From Acidobacteriota bacterium (GTDB taxonomy: Bacteria; Acidobacteriota; Vicinamibacteria; Vicinamibacterales; JAKQTR01): 64,000 nt of DNA. Made by a program: the position numbers and the translations under genes. Of the stretch, positions 52,869 to 60,513 are shown piece after piece (positions within the stretch are counted from its first letter, which is position 1; each line of letters begins with the position of its first letter). The notes under the pieces are model-generated. The model was not told the DNA's origin, searched no databases, and saw nothing but the letters and a program-made list of their open reading frames with translations. Location of the stretch: positions 62,001 to 126,000 of the forward strand of contig JAKQTR010000050.1 of the NCBI GenBank assembly GCA_029562975.1, given 5' to 3'.

Positions 52869-53369
52869 TCAGTCGGCCTTCGGCGGCGCCGCCGATTCCG
52901 GCGCGGTGTTGAAGGACTGCAGGGCCAGGTAGCTCGGCCCGAACCGCTTGATGTTGTCGAGCTGCTTGTCGAACTCGTCGAAGTGCCGCTCTTCGTCGCC
53001 GACGAGCGCCTCGAACATCTGCTTCGAGACCGCGTCCGCGTTCTGGCTGCACTGGATCGCGAAGGCGTTGTAGGCGCCGACCGCCGCGTGCTCCATCTCC
53101 GCGGCGCGCTTCAGGATGGCGTCCGGCTCGAGCACCCGCTCGACGGGGCCGGCCGGCACCATGTCGACGTCGCCCTTCAGGAAAAGGATGCGCTCAGCGA
53201 GCCGCTCCACGTGGCCCATCTCCTCGATGGCGATCCGCTTGAACATGGAGCTCAGCGGCCCAAATCCCTGATCGTCGAGATGGAAGTGCCAGTACATGTA
53301 CTGATGAACCGCCTGCAGTTCGTCCGCGACGCCTTTGTTCAGGAGATCGATGCTCTTCTGCTTGTCCAT
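52869..53369 (-). CDS. bfr: Bacterioferritin
   Basis: A 166-residue four-helix ferritin-like protein. The ferroxidase glutamates and histidines appear in ADELQAVHQYMYWH (Glu17), IEEMGHVERL (Glu50, Met51 as the likely heme ligand, His53), EMEHAAVGAYN and GDEERHFDEF. The length matches bacterioferritin, which stores iron and binds heme at subunit dimers. The Shine-Dalgarno AAGGAG lies 9 bases before the ATG at 53369. It follows the DUF134-NifX operon, separated by a hairpin. Confidence 0.93.
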   Translation of the reverse strand: MDKQKSIDLLNKGVADELQAVHQYMYWHFHLDDQGFGPLSSMFKRIAIEEMGHVERLAERILFLKGDVDMVPAGPVERVLEPDAILKRAAEMEHAAVGAYNAFAIQCSQNADAVSKQMFEALVGDEERHFDEFDKQLDNIKRFGPSYLALQSFNTAPESAAPPKAD

Positions 53370-53485
53370 GTGCCGTGCTCCTTCGGAGTGACCGCGTGCC
53401 ACCAGGGCCGCAGGCGCGCGACCCGGCGCGCCGTCCACAGGATACGCTGGCTGGCCCGGCTGATGCACCCCCCAACTCCCGGATC

Positions 53486-53520
53486 GCCGGGCGGGCCGGC
53501 TCCAGGGAAGCCCGCCCGGC
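53486..53520 (-). terminator. Hairpin after the DUF134-NifX operon
   Basis: GCCGGGCGGGC and GCCCGCCCGGC (11 bp, perfect) around a 13-base loop, 28 bp beyond the stop of the NifX-type gene at 53548. Confidence 0.5.
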
Positions 53521-53547
53521 CCGGCCGGCGGCCGCGGTGCGCTGGAA

Positions 53548-53940
53548 TCAGGACCGGTGATGGTGGCCGCCCGATCCGTGGCTGTCGTGACCCCCGCAAG
53601 CCGAGCCGGGCTCCACGAGGGGCAGCCGTCCGGCCTTGATGGCCTCGACCGCGAGGTCCACCGTCGGGTGCTGCGCCTGATAGACGCAGATCCCGGCCGC
53701 CCTGAGCTTGTTCAGGGCCCCCATTCCGATGCCGCCCACCACCATGCCATCGATGGCCTCGCCCTGAATGGCCTGAAGCGGCTGGCACATGCCGTGCGCG
53801 TGGTGTTCGTTCCGGTTCGGGATGGCCCGGCAGCTTCCATCGTCGGTGTTCACGATCATGAAGTACGGCGCCGACCCGAAATGCAGGCAGACCGGACTCG
53901 CAAGCCCCTGGTCCTCGTCAACGGGAATGCAGATCCTCAC
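53548..53940 (-). CDS. NifX/NifB-type dinitrogenase-cofactor-binding-fold protein
   Basis: A 130-residue protein of the NifX/NafY/ORP family (dinitrogenase iron-molybdenum cofactor binding fold). It starts at GTG 53940 with GGAGG upstream. Typical pieces are ICIPVDEDQGLASPVCLHFGSAPYF and MVVGGIGMGALNKLRAAGI, with a His/Gly-rich tail (GGHDSHGSGGHHHRS) that could bind metal. The GTG overlaps the stop of the DUF134 gene (GTGA). The tail is rare in ORP. It probably binds a metal-sulfur or molybdenum-containing cluster. Confidence 0.86.
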   Translation of the reverse strand: MRICIPVDEDQGLASPVCLHFGSAPYFMIVNTDDGSCRAIPNRNEHHAHGMCQPLQAIQGEAIDGMVVGGIGMGALNKLRAAGICVYQAQHPTVDLAVEAIKAGRLPLVEPGSACGGHDSHGSGGHHHRS

Positions 53941-54335
53941 GTGGTTTCCTCCTTCGGAGTGCGCGGGTGATGGCCGTCGGCGCCTGCCGGCGTCGGCGGC
54001 CGGCTGCGGCCCTCGTGCAGACGGCAGCAGCGGCGTGGGCCCGCCAGGAGCCGCACGGGCCCGCCTTCTATCCTGAGCGCCTTGCCGTGCACGATCGCGT
54101 CGGCGATCTTGACGCGGGCCGAATCGACGATCCGCGAGAACGTCGGCCTCGACACGCCCATCTGCTCGGCGGCGCGCTTGTGGTACAGCCTCTCCAGGTC
54201 CGCGAGCCGGAGCGCCTCGAACTCGTCGAGCGTCATGACCACGTCCCCGAGCAGCAGTGCCGGCACGCCGGCCGGTTTGAAGACCGGCGCGGCCGGCTGG
54301 CCGGCAACGTGACGGTGGCAGAACGGACGCGGCAT
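53937..54335 (-). CDS. DUF134 family DNA-binding regulator
   Basis: A 132-residue protein with a core like that of DUF134: VMTLDEFEALRLADLERLYHKRAAEQMGVSRPTFSRIVDSARVK, a helix-turn-helix similar to region 4 of sigma factors. It begins PRPFCHRHVAGQPAA and includes cysteines in RRCCRLHEG that may sense metal or Fe-S. In many genomes DUF134 is next to NifX-type genes and is the suspected regulator. The palindrome in its own promoter (54355-54378) supports autoregulation. The stop overlaps the NifX start. Confidence 0.88.
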   Translation of the reverse strand: MPRPFCHRHVAGQPAAPVFKPAGVPALLLGDVVMTLDEFEALRLADLERLYHKRAAEQMGVSRPTFSRIVDSARVKIADAIVHGKALRIEGGPVRLLAGPRRCCRLHEGRSRPPTPAGADGHHPRTPKEETT

Positions 54336-54354
54336 GTCGGATGGCCTCTGAACG

Positions 54355-54383
54355 AATTATGAGCATATGTTCATAATTGTCAA
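54355..54383 (-). promoter_or_regulatory. Promoter with overlapping palindromic operator (DUF134)
   Basis: On the minus strand TTGACA (54383-54378) and CATAAT (54361-54356) are separated by 16 bp. A 24-bp palindrome (54355-54378) with half-sites AATTATGAGCAT and ATGTTCATAATT, one mismatch, covers the spacer and -10. A protein bound there would block RNA polymerase. The start is expected near 54349, about 14 bases before the ATG. The gap 54336-54529 holds nothing else. Confidence 0.7.
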
Positions 54384-54529
54384 GCTGGCCCGTGTTGCTC
54401 GCGACCTGCCTGCCGAGCGTGTTCGTAAGCGCATCGAGGATCTTCCTGGCGTCACAACTCCCTCAGGCGGCGCGGCTCGACGAGCGGCGGGCCGGGCCGC
54501 ATCCGCCGGCCCTCCCTGCCCCGGCCCGG

Positions 54530-55951
54530 TCACGACGAGGGCGCCTTCCGCCGGCGCGAGCGGCCATCTCGCGCCGGCAACTCGATGCCGAGTTTCCTGA
54601 TGCGCCGGAAGAGGGTCGTCTTGTGAATGCCCAGTGCCTTCGCCGCCGCGGCGCGGTCGCCGCCGCTCGCGCCGATCGCGGCGCGGATGGCCTGCACATC
54701 GAGCTCCTGGTGGGCCGCCCTGATGCCGGGCGGCGCGCCCGGCTCCCGGACGCGCGCCGTCAGCTCCTCGGGAAGGTGCCGCGGCCCGATGAATCCGTCC
54801 GTGCAGAGAACGAAGGCCCGCTCGATCGCGTTCTCGAGCTCGCGCACGTTGCCCGGCCAGTCGTGGGCCATCAGCACGGACAGGGCCTCGGCGGACACGC
54901 CCCGCACCGCACGCTGCTGGAGGCGGTTGAACCGGGCGACGAACTCGTCGGCCAGCAGGGGGATATCCTCTTTTCGCTGCCGGAGCGGCGGCAGGACGAT
55001 GCGCAAGACGTTGACCCGGTAGTAGAGGTCCTCCCGGAAGCGGCCGTGCCGCACCTCGTCGTCGAGGTCCCTGTTGGTCGCCACGATGATCCGGGCGTCG
55101 GTCTGCTCGGAGCGGGTGGCGCCGAGAGGCTCGAAGGTGCGTTCCTGCAGGACGCGCAGGAGGCGAACCTGGAGCGCCGGGCTCACCTCGCCAATCTCGT
55201 CGAGGAAGAGGGTTCCGCCCCTTGCCAGCGCGAAGCGGCCGGGCTTGTCCCTCGCCGCGCCGGTGAAGGCGCCAGCCCGGTACCCGAAGAGCTCCGACTC
55301 GAGCAGCGTGTCGGGCAGGGCGCCGCAATTGACGGCCACGAACGGCCCCTTGTTGTGGGCGCTGAAGGCGTGAATCGTCCGCGCAACCAGCTCCTTCCCG
55401 GTGCCCGTCTCGCCCAGGATCAGGATCGTGCCGGGGCTGGCGGCCATGGCCGGCAGCGCGTCGAACACCCGCTGCATCAGCGGGCTCCGGCTCGACAGGT
55501 CACCGGCCCGATGCTGCCCCTCGAGTTCCAGGCGGAGCGCCTCCAGCTCCGAGAGGTCACGGAACGTCTCGGCGCCGCCAGTCACGCGCCCCCCGGCATC
55601 GGTCAGAACCGCCGTGGACACGCTGATCGGGATCCGCGTCCCTTCGGCGTCGATGATGTACGCCGTCCGGCCGATGATGGGCCGGCCGGACTGCAGCGTC
55701 CTGGCGAGGGCGCAATCCGGCCCGCACATGCTCGAGCGGAACACGTCCTCGCAGCGCTGGCCGATGGCCTCCCGACGGCTGACGCCCGTGATCTGCTCCG
55801 CGGCCCGGTTGAACGACGTAATGCGCCAGTCCCGGTCCACGGTGAAGACACCGTCCGAGATGCTCTCGAGGATGGCCTCGGTCGGGGCGGGCGCGAGCTG
55901 CGGCGCGGGCGTGCGCCGCCGCTTCGCCGATAGAGTCCGTCTCACGGCCAT
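54530..55951 (-). CDS. Sigma-54-dependent activator with PAS domain
   Basis: A 473-residue bEBP. The PAS sensor (about 24-135) has a Cys pair SSMCGPDCALA (Cys76, Cys80). AAA+ motifs are GETGTGKELV (about 180), GAFTGA (227-232), DEIGEVSPA and REDLYYRVN. A C-terminal Fis-type HTH follows (about 430-465; GGDRAAAAKALGIHKTTLFRRIRKLGI). There is no receiver domain, so the PAS domain provides the signal. The ATG at 55951 is preferred over one 11 codons upstream, but both are possible. It lies downstream of the MinD-type ATPase gene. Its probable target promoter is at 60410, upstream of the same gene block. Confidence 0.93.
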   Translation of the reverse strand: MAVRRTLSAKRRRTPAPQLAPAPTEAILESISDGVFTVDRDWRITSFNRAAEQITGVSRREAIGQRCEDVFRSSMCGPDCALARTLQSGRPIIGRTAYIIDAEGTRIPISVSTAVLTDAGGRVTGGAETFRDLSELEALRLELEGQHRAGDLSSRSPLMQRVFDALPAMAASPGTILILGETGTGKELVARTIHAFSAHNKGPFVAVNCGALPDTLLESELFGYRAGAFTGAARDKPGRFALARGGTLFLDEIGEVSPALQVRLLRVLQERTFEPLGATRSEQTDARIIVATNRDLDDEVRHGRFREDLYYRVNVLRIVLPPLRQRKEDIPLLADEFVARFNRLQQRAVRGVSAEALSVLMAHDWPGNVRELENAIERAFVLCTDGFIGPRHLPEELTARVREPGAPPGIRAAHQELDVQAIRAAIGASGGDRAAAAKALGIHKTTLFRRIRKLGIELPARDGRSRRRKAPSS

Positions 55952-56072
55952 GATTGCATCGCGCTCGACAGCGCCTGTCTCCACGGCGCCGCCGGTGTCT
56001 CCGGCACGCTCCCGCTTCTTCGGCCGTCAGCACGCGACAGATGCGCCGGGCCTGCCCGGCCGCGCGCCCCGA

Positions 56073-56960
56073 TCAGGAAATCGCGGGATGGCGGCGCAAG
56101 TCCGCCCATATGCTGCGGATGTCCTCGCCGCACGCCGCGCCGGTTTCGACCACGGCCTTCGCCTGGATCTGGGCTGCCGTCACTCCCCGATCGTAGCGCA
56201 CCCGGCCGGTCACACGCGCCCCGGCTGCCCGAGCCCGGCCCTCGATCCTGTCCGTCATCTCCGGGTTGAGATCCCACTTGTTGACGCAGACCGCCGCGGG
56301 CACCCCGAAGTGCCGCGCGAGCGACAGCACGCGCTCGAGATCGTGCTCGCCCGACACCGTGGGTTCCGTGACCGCGAGCACCAGCGAGGCACCGGTCACC
56401 GAGGCGATGACGGGACACCCGATGCCGGGCGGCCCGTCAACGATGACGAGCCGCCGGCCTTCGTCCTCGGCGATGCGCCGGGCCTCGCGGCGGACCGTCG
56501 ACACCAGTTTGCCCGAGTTCTCAGACGCGATCCCCAGTCGGGCGTGCACCATCGGGCCGCAGCGCGTGTCGGAGACCATCCACTCGCCGGCGAGCCGCTC
56601 GGGGAAGTCGATGGCAATCTCGGGGCAGAAGTGGACGCAGACCCCGCAACCCTCGCAGGCCACCGGGTCCACCGTGTACGTGTCCCTGCCGCCGGGTGGA
56701 CGATCGACGAGCACGGCATCGAACCGGCAAACCGCCAGGCAGGTTCCGCATCCGTTGCAGTCGTCCTGCCGGATGACGGCTTCGCGTCCTCCGTAGAAGT
56801 CGTGCCGGTTCCGTTGACGCGGCTCCAGCACCAGGTGGAGATCCGCCGCGTCCACGTCGCAGTCGGCGAGGACCGGCCGGTCGGCCAGCACCGCGAGCGA
56901 CGCGGTGAGGCTCGTCTTGCCGGTCCCGCCCTTGCCGCTGATGACGACCAGTTCGCGCAA
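56073..56960 (-). CDS. MinD-type P-loop ATPase with ferredoxin domain
   Basis: A 295-residue protein with deviant Walker A GKGGTGKTSL (about 9), DCDVDAADLHLVLEP, two 4Fe-4S motifs CNGCGTCLAVCRFDA (about 68) and CEGCGVCVHFCPEIA (about 98), and IVDGPPGIGCPVI (about 172). This ferredoxin-inserted MinD superfamily is found in cofactor-assembly and orange-protein clusters. The start is a TTG at 56960, 8 bp after GGAGG and directly after the radical SAM stop. It is the downstream twin of the ATPase at 57938; the two may form a heterodimer. Confidence 0.9.
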   Translation of the reverse strand: MRELVVISGKGGTGKTSLTASLAVLADRPVLADCDVDAADLHLVLEPRQRNRHDFYGGREAVIRQDDCNGCGTCLAVCRFDAVLVDRPPGGRDTYTVDPVACEGCGVCVHFCPEIAIDFPERLAGEWMVSDTRCGPMVHARLGIASENSGKLVSTVRREARRIAEDEGRRLVIVDGPPGIGCPVIASVTGASLVLAVTEPTVSGEHDLERVLSLARHFGVPAAVCVNKWDLNPEMTDRIEGRARAAGARVTGRVRYDRGVTAAQIQAKAVVETGAACGEDIRSIWADLRRHPAIS

Positions 56961-56963
56961 GGG

Positions 56964-57941
56964 TCATGCCTCCGTTGATGGAGGCGCCGCAGACTGTCCC
57001 CCGACTGCGGCGTAGTAGCAGCGGCCGTCGACGACGCGTGGACCGACGACGCCCTCGGACACCAGGGCGTCGAGGTGTTTGATGGCCTCGTTAGGCGGCA
57101 CGCCCAGGCCGTTGGCGACGTCGGCAGCCGTGCAGGGCCGCCTGGCGAGCATCGCCATGATGTCGTCTCTGATTGCCGCCGGCGCGGCGCCGGCCGGCGC
57201 ATGGCCCCAGGGCGCCTCGCAGACGACGTCGACATCTCCCGGAAACAGCGATGCCAGCCCCTCAAGCGCCTTCAGGCCCACGCGGCGGGCCGACGGGTCC
57301 GCCGGAGGCCGGGTGACGGTGTTGAGCTGCACGCGTGTCGGCGCGATGCGCCGGACGAGCGCCGCGATCTTCCGCGCTTCGTGCGGCTCGGCGGTCAGGC
57401 CCCCGAGCAGGAAGACCTCCAGCCACACGTCCCCGCTGAACTGCCGGGTGAAGGACGCGAGGCCGTCGACCACCTGCGCGAACGACACCCCGCCGTGGGG
57501 GCGGTTCACGCGCCGGAACATCGCCTCGTCGCCCGCGTCGAGCGACGGCAGCACGAGATCGGCCTGCAGCAGGTCGCGTTGCACGTCCTCCCGCCAGAGC
57601 AGCGAGCCGTTGGTCAGGACGGCGACCGGAACGGCGCTCATGGCCTTGATCCCCCGGATGATCTCGCCGATGCCCGAGTGAAGCGTTGGTTCGCCGGAGC
57701 CCGCGAGGCTGATGTAGTCCGGGGCGCTTCCGGACGCCAGCGTCGCGTGCAGGCCCGAGAGGACGTCCCGGACGGGCGCGTACTCCCGCCGCTCCGTCGT
57801 CGGGTTCGAGGTCGGCCCGAGCTGACAGTAGACGCAGTCGTAAGAGCACGTCTTGAGCGGCACGAGATCGACGCCGAGCGATCGCCCCAGCCGCCGCGAT
57901 GGCACGGGGCCGTAGACGTACCGAGCCGGGTTCGCGGTCAT
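56964..57941 (-). CDS. Radical SAM protein
   Basis: A 325-residue protein with radical SAM CxxxCxxC: KTCSYDCVYCQLG (about 32-44), then GEPTLH (GEP loop) and NGSLLWREDV. The N-terminus YVYGPVPSRRLGRSLGVDLVP is typical of a radical SAM family often encoded beside NifX-type and ferredoxin ATPases. A C-terminal HTH-like segment (CTAADVANGLGVPPNEAIKHLDAL) is extra. The ATG at 57941 overlaps the stop of the ATPase upstream (ATGA). It likely activates or modifies a cofactor or protein of the same cluster. Confidence 0.9.
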   Translation of the reverse strand: MTANPARYVYGPVPSRRLGRSLGVDLVPLKTCSYDCVYCQLGPTSNPTTERREYAPVRDVLSGLHATLASGSAPDYISLAGSGEPTLHSGIGEIIRGIKAMSAVPVAVLTNGSLLWREDVQRDLLQADLVLPSLDAGDEAMFRRVNRPHGGVSFAQVVDGLASFTRQFSGDVWLEVFLLGGLTAEPHEARKIAALVRRIAPTRVQLNTVTRPPADPSARRVGLKALEGLASLFPGDVDVVCEAPWGHAPAGAAPAAIRDDIMAMLARRPCTAADVANGLGVPPNEAIKHLDALVSEGVVGPRVVDGRCYYAAVGGQSAAPPSTEA

Positions 57942-58798
57942 AACGGCGCCAGCGCCGGTACCGGCGCCGCCAGCGCGCATGCGCCGGCCCACAGGCGTGC
58001 GAACGCGGGGCGGTACTCCGGCAGCTCGTCCACGACCAGGCGCCCGCGGGAGCAGACCTCGGCAATCCTGCGGTCGTCGGGGATGTCGAGGAGGATCGGG
58101 ATGCCCTCGCGGCGGCAGAACCCGTGCACGCGATCGTCGCCGACGCCCACGCGGTTGACGACCACGCCGAACGGGATGTTGAGTTGGCGGACCATGTCCA
58201 CGGCCAGCGAGAGGTCGTGCAGGCCGAAGGGGGTGGGCTCGGTGACGAGCGCCAGCGCGTCCAGTCCCCGGATCGTGGCGATCACGGGGCACGACGTGCC
58301 CGGGGGCGCATCGACGATGACCGGCATGTCCCGGGGAAGGCTGGCCTTCACGGCCCGCACGAGCGGCGGCACGAGGGCCACGCCGACGTCGAGGCGGCCC
58401 TGCACCAGCGTGATGTGGCCGTCGCGCTGCGTTTCCACGACGCCGATGCGCCGGTCCACCTCGGCGATCGCGCCGCGGGGACAGACGCGGACGCACCCTC
58501 CGCAGCCGTGGCACAGCTCCGGGAAGAGGAGCGGCGGCGTCCCGAACGACACGATGGCGTGGTACTGGCAGAGACGGGCGCAGGCGCCGCACGCGTCGCA
58601 CAGGCCCGCCTCCACCTGCGGCACGGGGAGGCTCACCGTGCGCGAGCCGATTGTCGTGCCCCGCAGGAAGAGGTGAGCGTTCGGCTCTTCGACGTCGCAG
58701 TCGGCCAGCCAGACACCGGAGCCGAAGGCCCGAGCCAGGTTGACCGCAACGGTCGTCTTGCCGGTGCCGCCCTTGCCCGACGCCACGCCGAGCATCAT
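57938..58798 (-). CDS. MinD-type P-loop ATPase with ferredoxin domain
   Basis: A 286-residue twin of the ATPase at 56073: ASGKGGTGKTTVAV (about 6), DCDVEEPNAHLFL, ferredoxin motifs CDACGACARLCQYHA (about 68) and CHGCGGCVRVCPRGA (about 94), IVDAPPGTSCPVI (about 161). The ATG lies at 58798 within ATGA, overlapping the stop of the NifX-type gene. Both ATPases resemble the ORP-cluster ATPases of Desulfovibrio and the Mrp/NBP family that moves Fe-S clusters. The Tyr/Cys-rich inserted domain suggests it senses or carries an Fe-S cluster. Confidence 0.9.
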   Translation of the reverse strand: MMLGVASGKGGTGKTTVAVNLARAFGSGVWLADCDVEEPNAHLFLRGTTIGSRTVSLPVPQVEAGLCDACGACARLCQYHAIVSFGTPPLLFPELCHGCGGCVRVCPRGAIAEVDRRIGVVETQRDGHITLVQGRLDVGVALVPPLVRAVKASLPRDMPVIVDAPPGTSCPVIATIRGLDALALVTEPTPFGLHDLSLAVDMVRQLNIPFGVVVNRVGVGDDRVHGFCRREGIPILLDIPDDRRIAEVCSRGRLVVDELPEYRPAFARLWAGACALAAPVPALAPL

Positions 58799-59157
58799 GT
58801 CCAGTGCCCGTCGACGTCCGGCGCGTCGATCCTGGTGAGCGTACCTGCCCGGTAGGCGTCGATGGCCTCCGACACCGTCGCGGCCGTGGTGCTGAACACC
58901 GGAATTCCGGCCGCCCGGAGGACGCGGAAGGCATTGGGCCCGCAGTGCCCGGTCACGAGCCCGCCGACGCCCAGCCTGGCGATCGTCTCGGCCGCCTGGA
59001 TACCGGCGCCCTGAGCCGCCCGCTGGCCCTCGTCGTTGTCAACGGTCCGGACGGTGCCGTCATCGAGGTTGTAGAGCAGAAACCGACGGGCCCGTCCGAA
59101 ACGGCTGTCCATCCTGGCGTCGAGGCCGTCACCCGATGCGGTCAGCGCGATGATCAC
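58795..59157 (-). CDS. NifX/ORP-type metal-sulfur cluster-binding protein
   Basis: A 120-residue single-domain NifX-family protein: IALTASGDGLDARMDSRFGRARRFLLYNL, then TVDNDEGQRAAQGAGIQAAETIARLGVGGLVTGHCGPNAFRVLRAAGI. This is close in pattern to the orange protein (ORP) fold, where a Mo-Cu-S cluster is bound non-covalently. The start is a GTG at 59157, with GGAGG 9 bp before it. The stop overlaps the ATPase start. It is probably the cofactor carrier of this operon. Confidence 0.88.
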   Translation of the reverse strand: MIIALTASGDGLDARMDSRFGRARRFLLYNLDDGTVRTVDNDEGQRAAQGAGIQAAETIARLGVGGLVTGHCGPNAFRVLRAAGIPVFSTTAATVSEAIDAYRAGTLTRIDAPDVDGHWT

Positions 59158-59162
59158 GATGC

Positions 59163-59251
59163 GTGTCCTCCGTCCGCGCGTGGCCTGACGCGGATCCAGC
59201 TGGCTGTGCGAGCGCGGCGGCGGGTGTCCTCCGTCCGCGCGTGGCCTGACG
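59163..59251. repeat. 28-bp direct repeat (two copies, 61 bp apart)
   Basis: The sequence GTGTCCTCCGTCCGCGCG...GACG occurs at 59163-59190 and 59224-59251. The first copy holds the Shine-Dalgarno of the NifX-type gene at 59157. The second begins just after the DUF5320 stop. It is probably a partial tandem duplication. Confidence 0.8.
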
Positions 59252-59257
59252 GCCCCG

Positions 59258-59644
59258 CTACGGCTGTTCCTGCCGCCCGGCGCCCTCGAGCTCGCCGAGC
59301 CGGGCCTTGATCCGATCGAGTTCCGCCTGAAGCGCCGCGGCCTCCTCCTGCAGCGCCTGTTTCTCGAGCGTCGGACTCTCGGCGATCGGCGGGGGGCCGG
59401 CCCATCGGCCGCGGGCCCATCCCGGCAATCCGGTCCTCAGGAACTCAGTGCGCCAGCCGCGCCCGTATCCGCCGCGTCCGCCGCCGCCGCCTCGGCCGAA
59501 ACCGGCGCCTCGGCCGAAGCCCCGGCCGGGCCCTGCGCCCGCGCGCCCGCCGTACCCTCGATCAGGGTACCCGGCGCACCATCCCCATCCGCCGCCGGTC
59601 ATTGGCCCGCGTCCGAGCGGTCCCGTTGCGTCTCCACGTGGCAT
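59258..59644 (-). CDS. DUF5320 Gly-rich small protein
   Basis: A 128-residue protein starting PRGDATGPLGRGPMTGGGWGWCAGYPDRG, followed by a Gly/Arg/Phe-rich tract (about 35-68) and a C-terminal coiled coil (SPTLEKQALQEEAAALQAELDRIKARLGELE). The GPMTG...CAGY start and final coiled coil are the DUF5320 pattern. In general knowledge such genes accompany NifX/ferredoxin-ATPase clusters. The start is the ATG at 59644 with AAAGGAG upstream. Role unknown; the N-terminal motif may bind metal or a cluster. Confidence 0.85.
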   Translation of the reverse strand: MPRGDATGPLGRGPMTGGGWGWCAGYPDRGYGGRAGAGPGRGFGRGAGFGRGGGGGRGGYGRGWRTEFLRTGLPGWARGRWAGPPPIAESPTLEKQALQEEAAALQAELDRIKARLGELEGAGRQEQP

Positions 59645-59721
59645 GATCGTGCTCCTTTCCATACAGCCGCGTTCGCGGCTCCCGTCCTGCGCCGGGCCGA
59701 CGCGCGGCCCAGCCGCTTCCC

Positions 59722-60357
59722 CTACTCGTCGCCGACGCCACGCGTCATGGCCGTTCCGCACGCGGGGCACTGCGTCTGCACGCACGGCACGCCCCGCTCG
59801 TGAGGTTCGCGGTGGCCGCAGGCCGGGCAGACGCAGGTGCCGAATGCCGCGGCCGCAAACGGTCCGCCCAGGCGGCCGAGCCGAGGTCCTCGGCCCTGTC
59901 CGGCGCCTTGTCCCCGGCCGCCGCCCCAGCCGGCACCTTCTCCTCCTCGCCCGGCCCCCTCGAATGGCCTGTCGACTCCGCGCAGGCCACGGCCCGGCAG
60001 TCCGCCGCGCCGGCGCCGGCCGCGGCACCCCGGCATGGCGAACGCCGGGCGCGTGACGTGTCCGCTGAGCCAGGCCTGCACCACGTCCCGCGTGCGTCCC
60101 GTGACGAAGGGCGTCACGCGGATCCCATGAGCCGCAAGCGCCGCATGCATCGGCCGGGAGGCCGCGCCGCAGACGAGCTCCGTCACGCCGAGGGCGACAA
60201 GCTGCAGCGCCCGGCGCTCGGGCACATCGTCGGCGAACTCGGCGCCGGACTCGCCGACGACACGCCCGCCCTCCGCGTCGATGATGCGAAGCGGGCGGGC
60301 GACGTCGAAGACGGGAGCCATCCGGTCCCCGGCAATCGAGAAGGCAGCTTTCGCCAT
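59722..60357 (-). CDS. NifX-type domain with C-terminal zinc ribbon
   Basis: A 211-residue protein starting MAKAAFSIAGDRMAPVFDVARPLRI, with the NifX core (about 1-100; ELVCGAASRPMHAALAAHGIRV). A Gly/Arg-rich linker (about 115-160; GCRGRRRRGGLPG) leads to a C-terminal zinc ribbon (CVCPACGHREPHE and TQCPACGTAM). This fusion differs from single-domain ORP. It is the first gene after the sigma-54 promoter at 60410. The ATG at 60357 is chosen because it starts the fold; earlier ATGs lie beyond the predicted transcription start. Confidence 0.82.
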   Translation of the reverse strand: MAKAAFSIAGDRMAPVFDVARPLRIIDAEGGRVVGESGAEFADDVPERRALQLVALGVTELVCGAASRPMHAALAAHGIRVTPFVTGRTRDVVQAWLSGHVTRPAFAMPGCRGRRRRGGLPGRGLRGVDRPFEGAGRGGEGAGWGGGRGQGAGQGRGPRLGRLGGPFAAAAFGTCVCPACGHREPHERGVPCVQTQCPACGTAMTRGVGDE

Positions 60358-60409
60358 GAGCGGTCCTCGCGGGGTCAGGCGGCGATGGCGCCGCGCTGAC
60401 ACCCCTACC

Positions 60410-60425
60410 TGCAATTGCGCCGCCA
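60410..60425 (-). promoter_or_regulatory. Sigma-54 (-24/-12) promoter of the NifX/ATPase/rSAM block
   Basis: On the minus strand TGGCGGCGCAATTGCA has the invariant GG (60424-60423) and GC (60412-60411) separated by exactly 10 bp: TGGC-N7-TTGCA. The start is expected near 60399, about 42 bases before the ATG at 60357. It probably serves the operon down to the bEBP gene, which would make a positive feedback loop. Confidence 0.65.
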
Positions 60426-60513
60426 CGTCGTCGCGGGAACCGGCTATTCAGGCTAAGTCGCTGATGCAGCGCGGGAAAGCCCTCGGAGGCGCCCATGCGG
60501 CGCAGGAGACTTC

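Noticed and set aside
53371-53547. Sigma-54 promoter before bacterioferritin (TGGCACG motif on the minus strand)
   Set aside because: The TGGCACG is present, but the -12 TTGC at the right spacing is missing (CACTCC instead).
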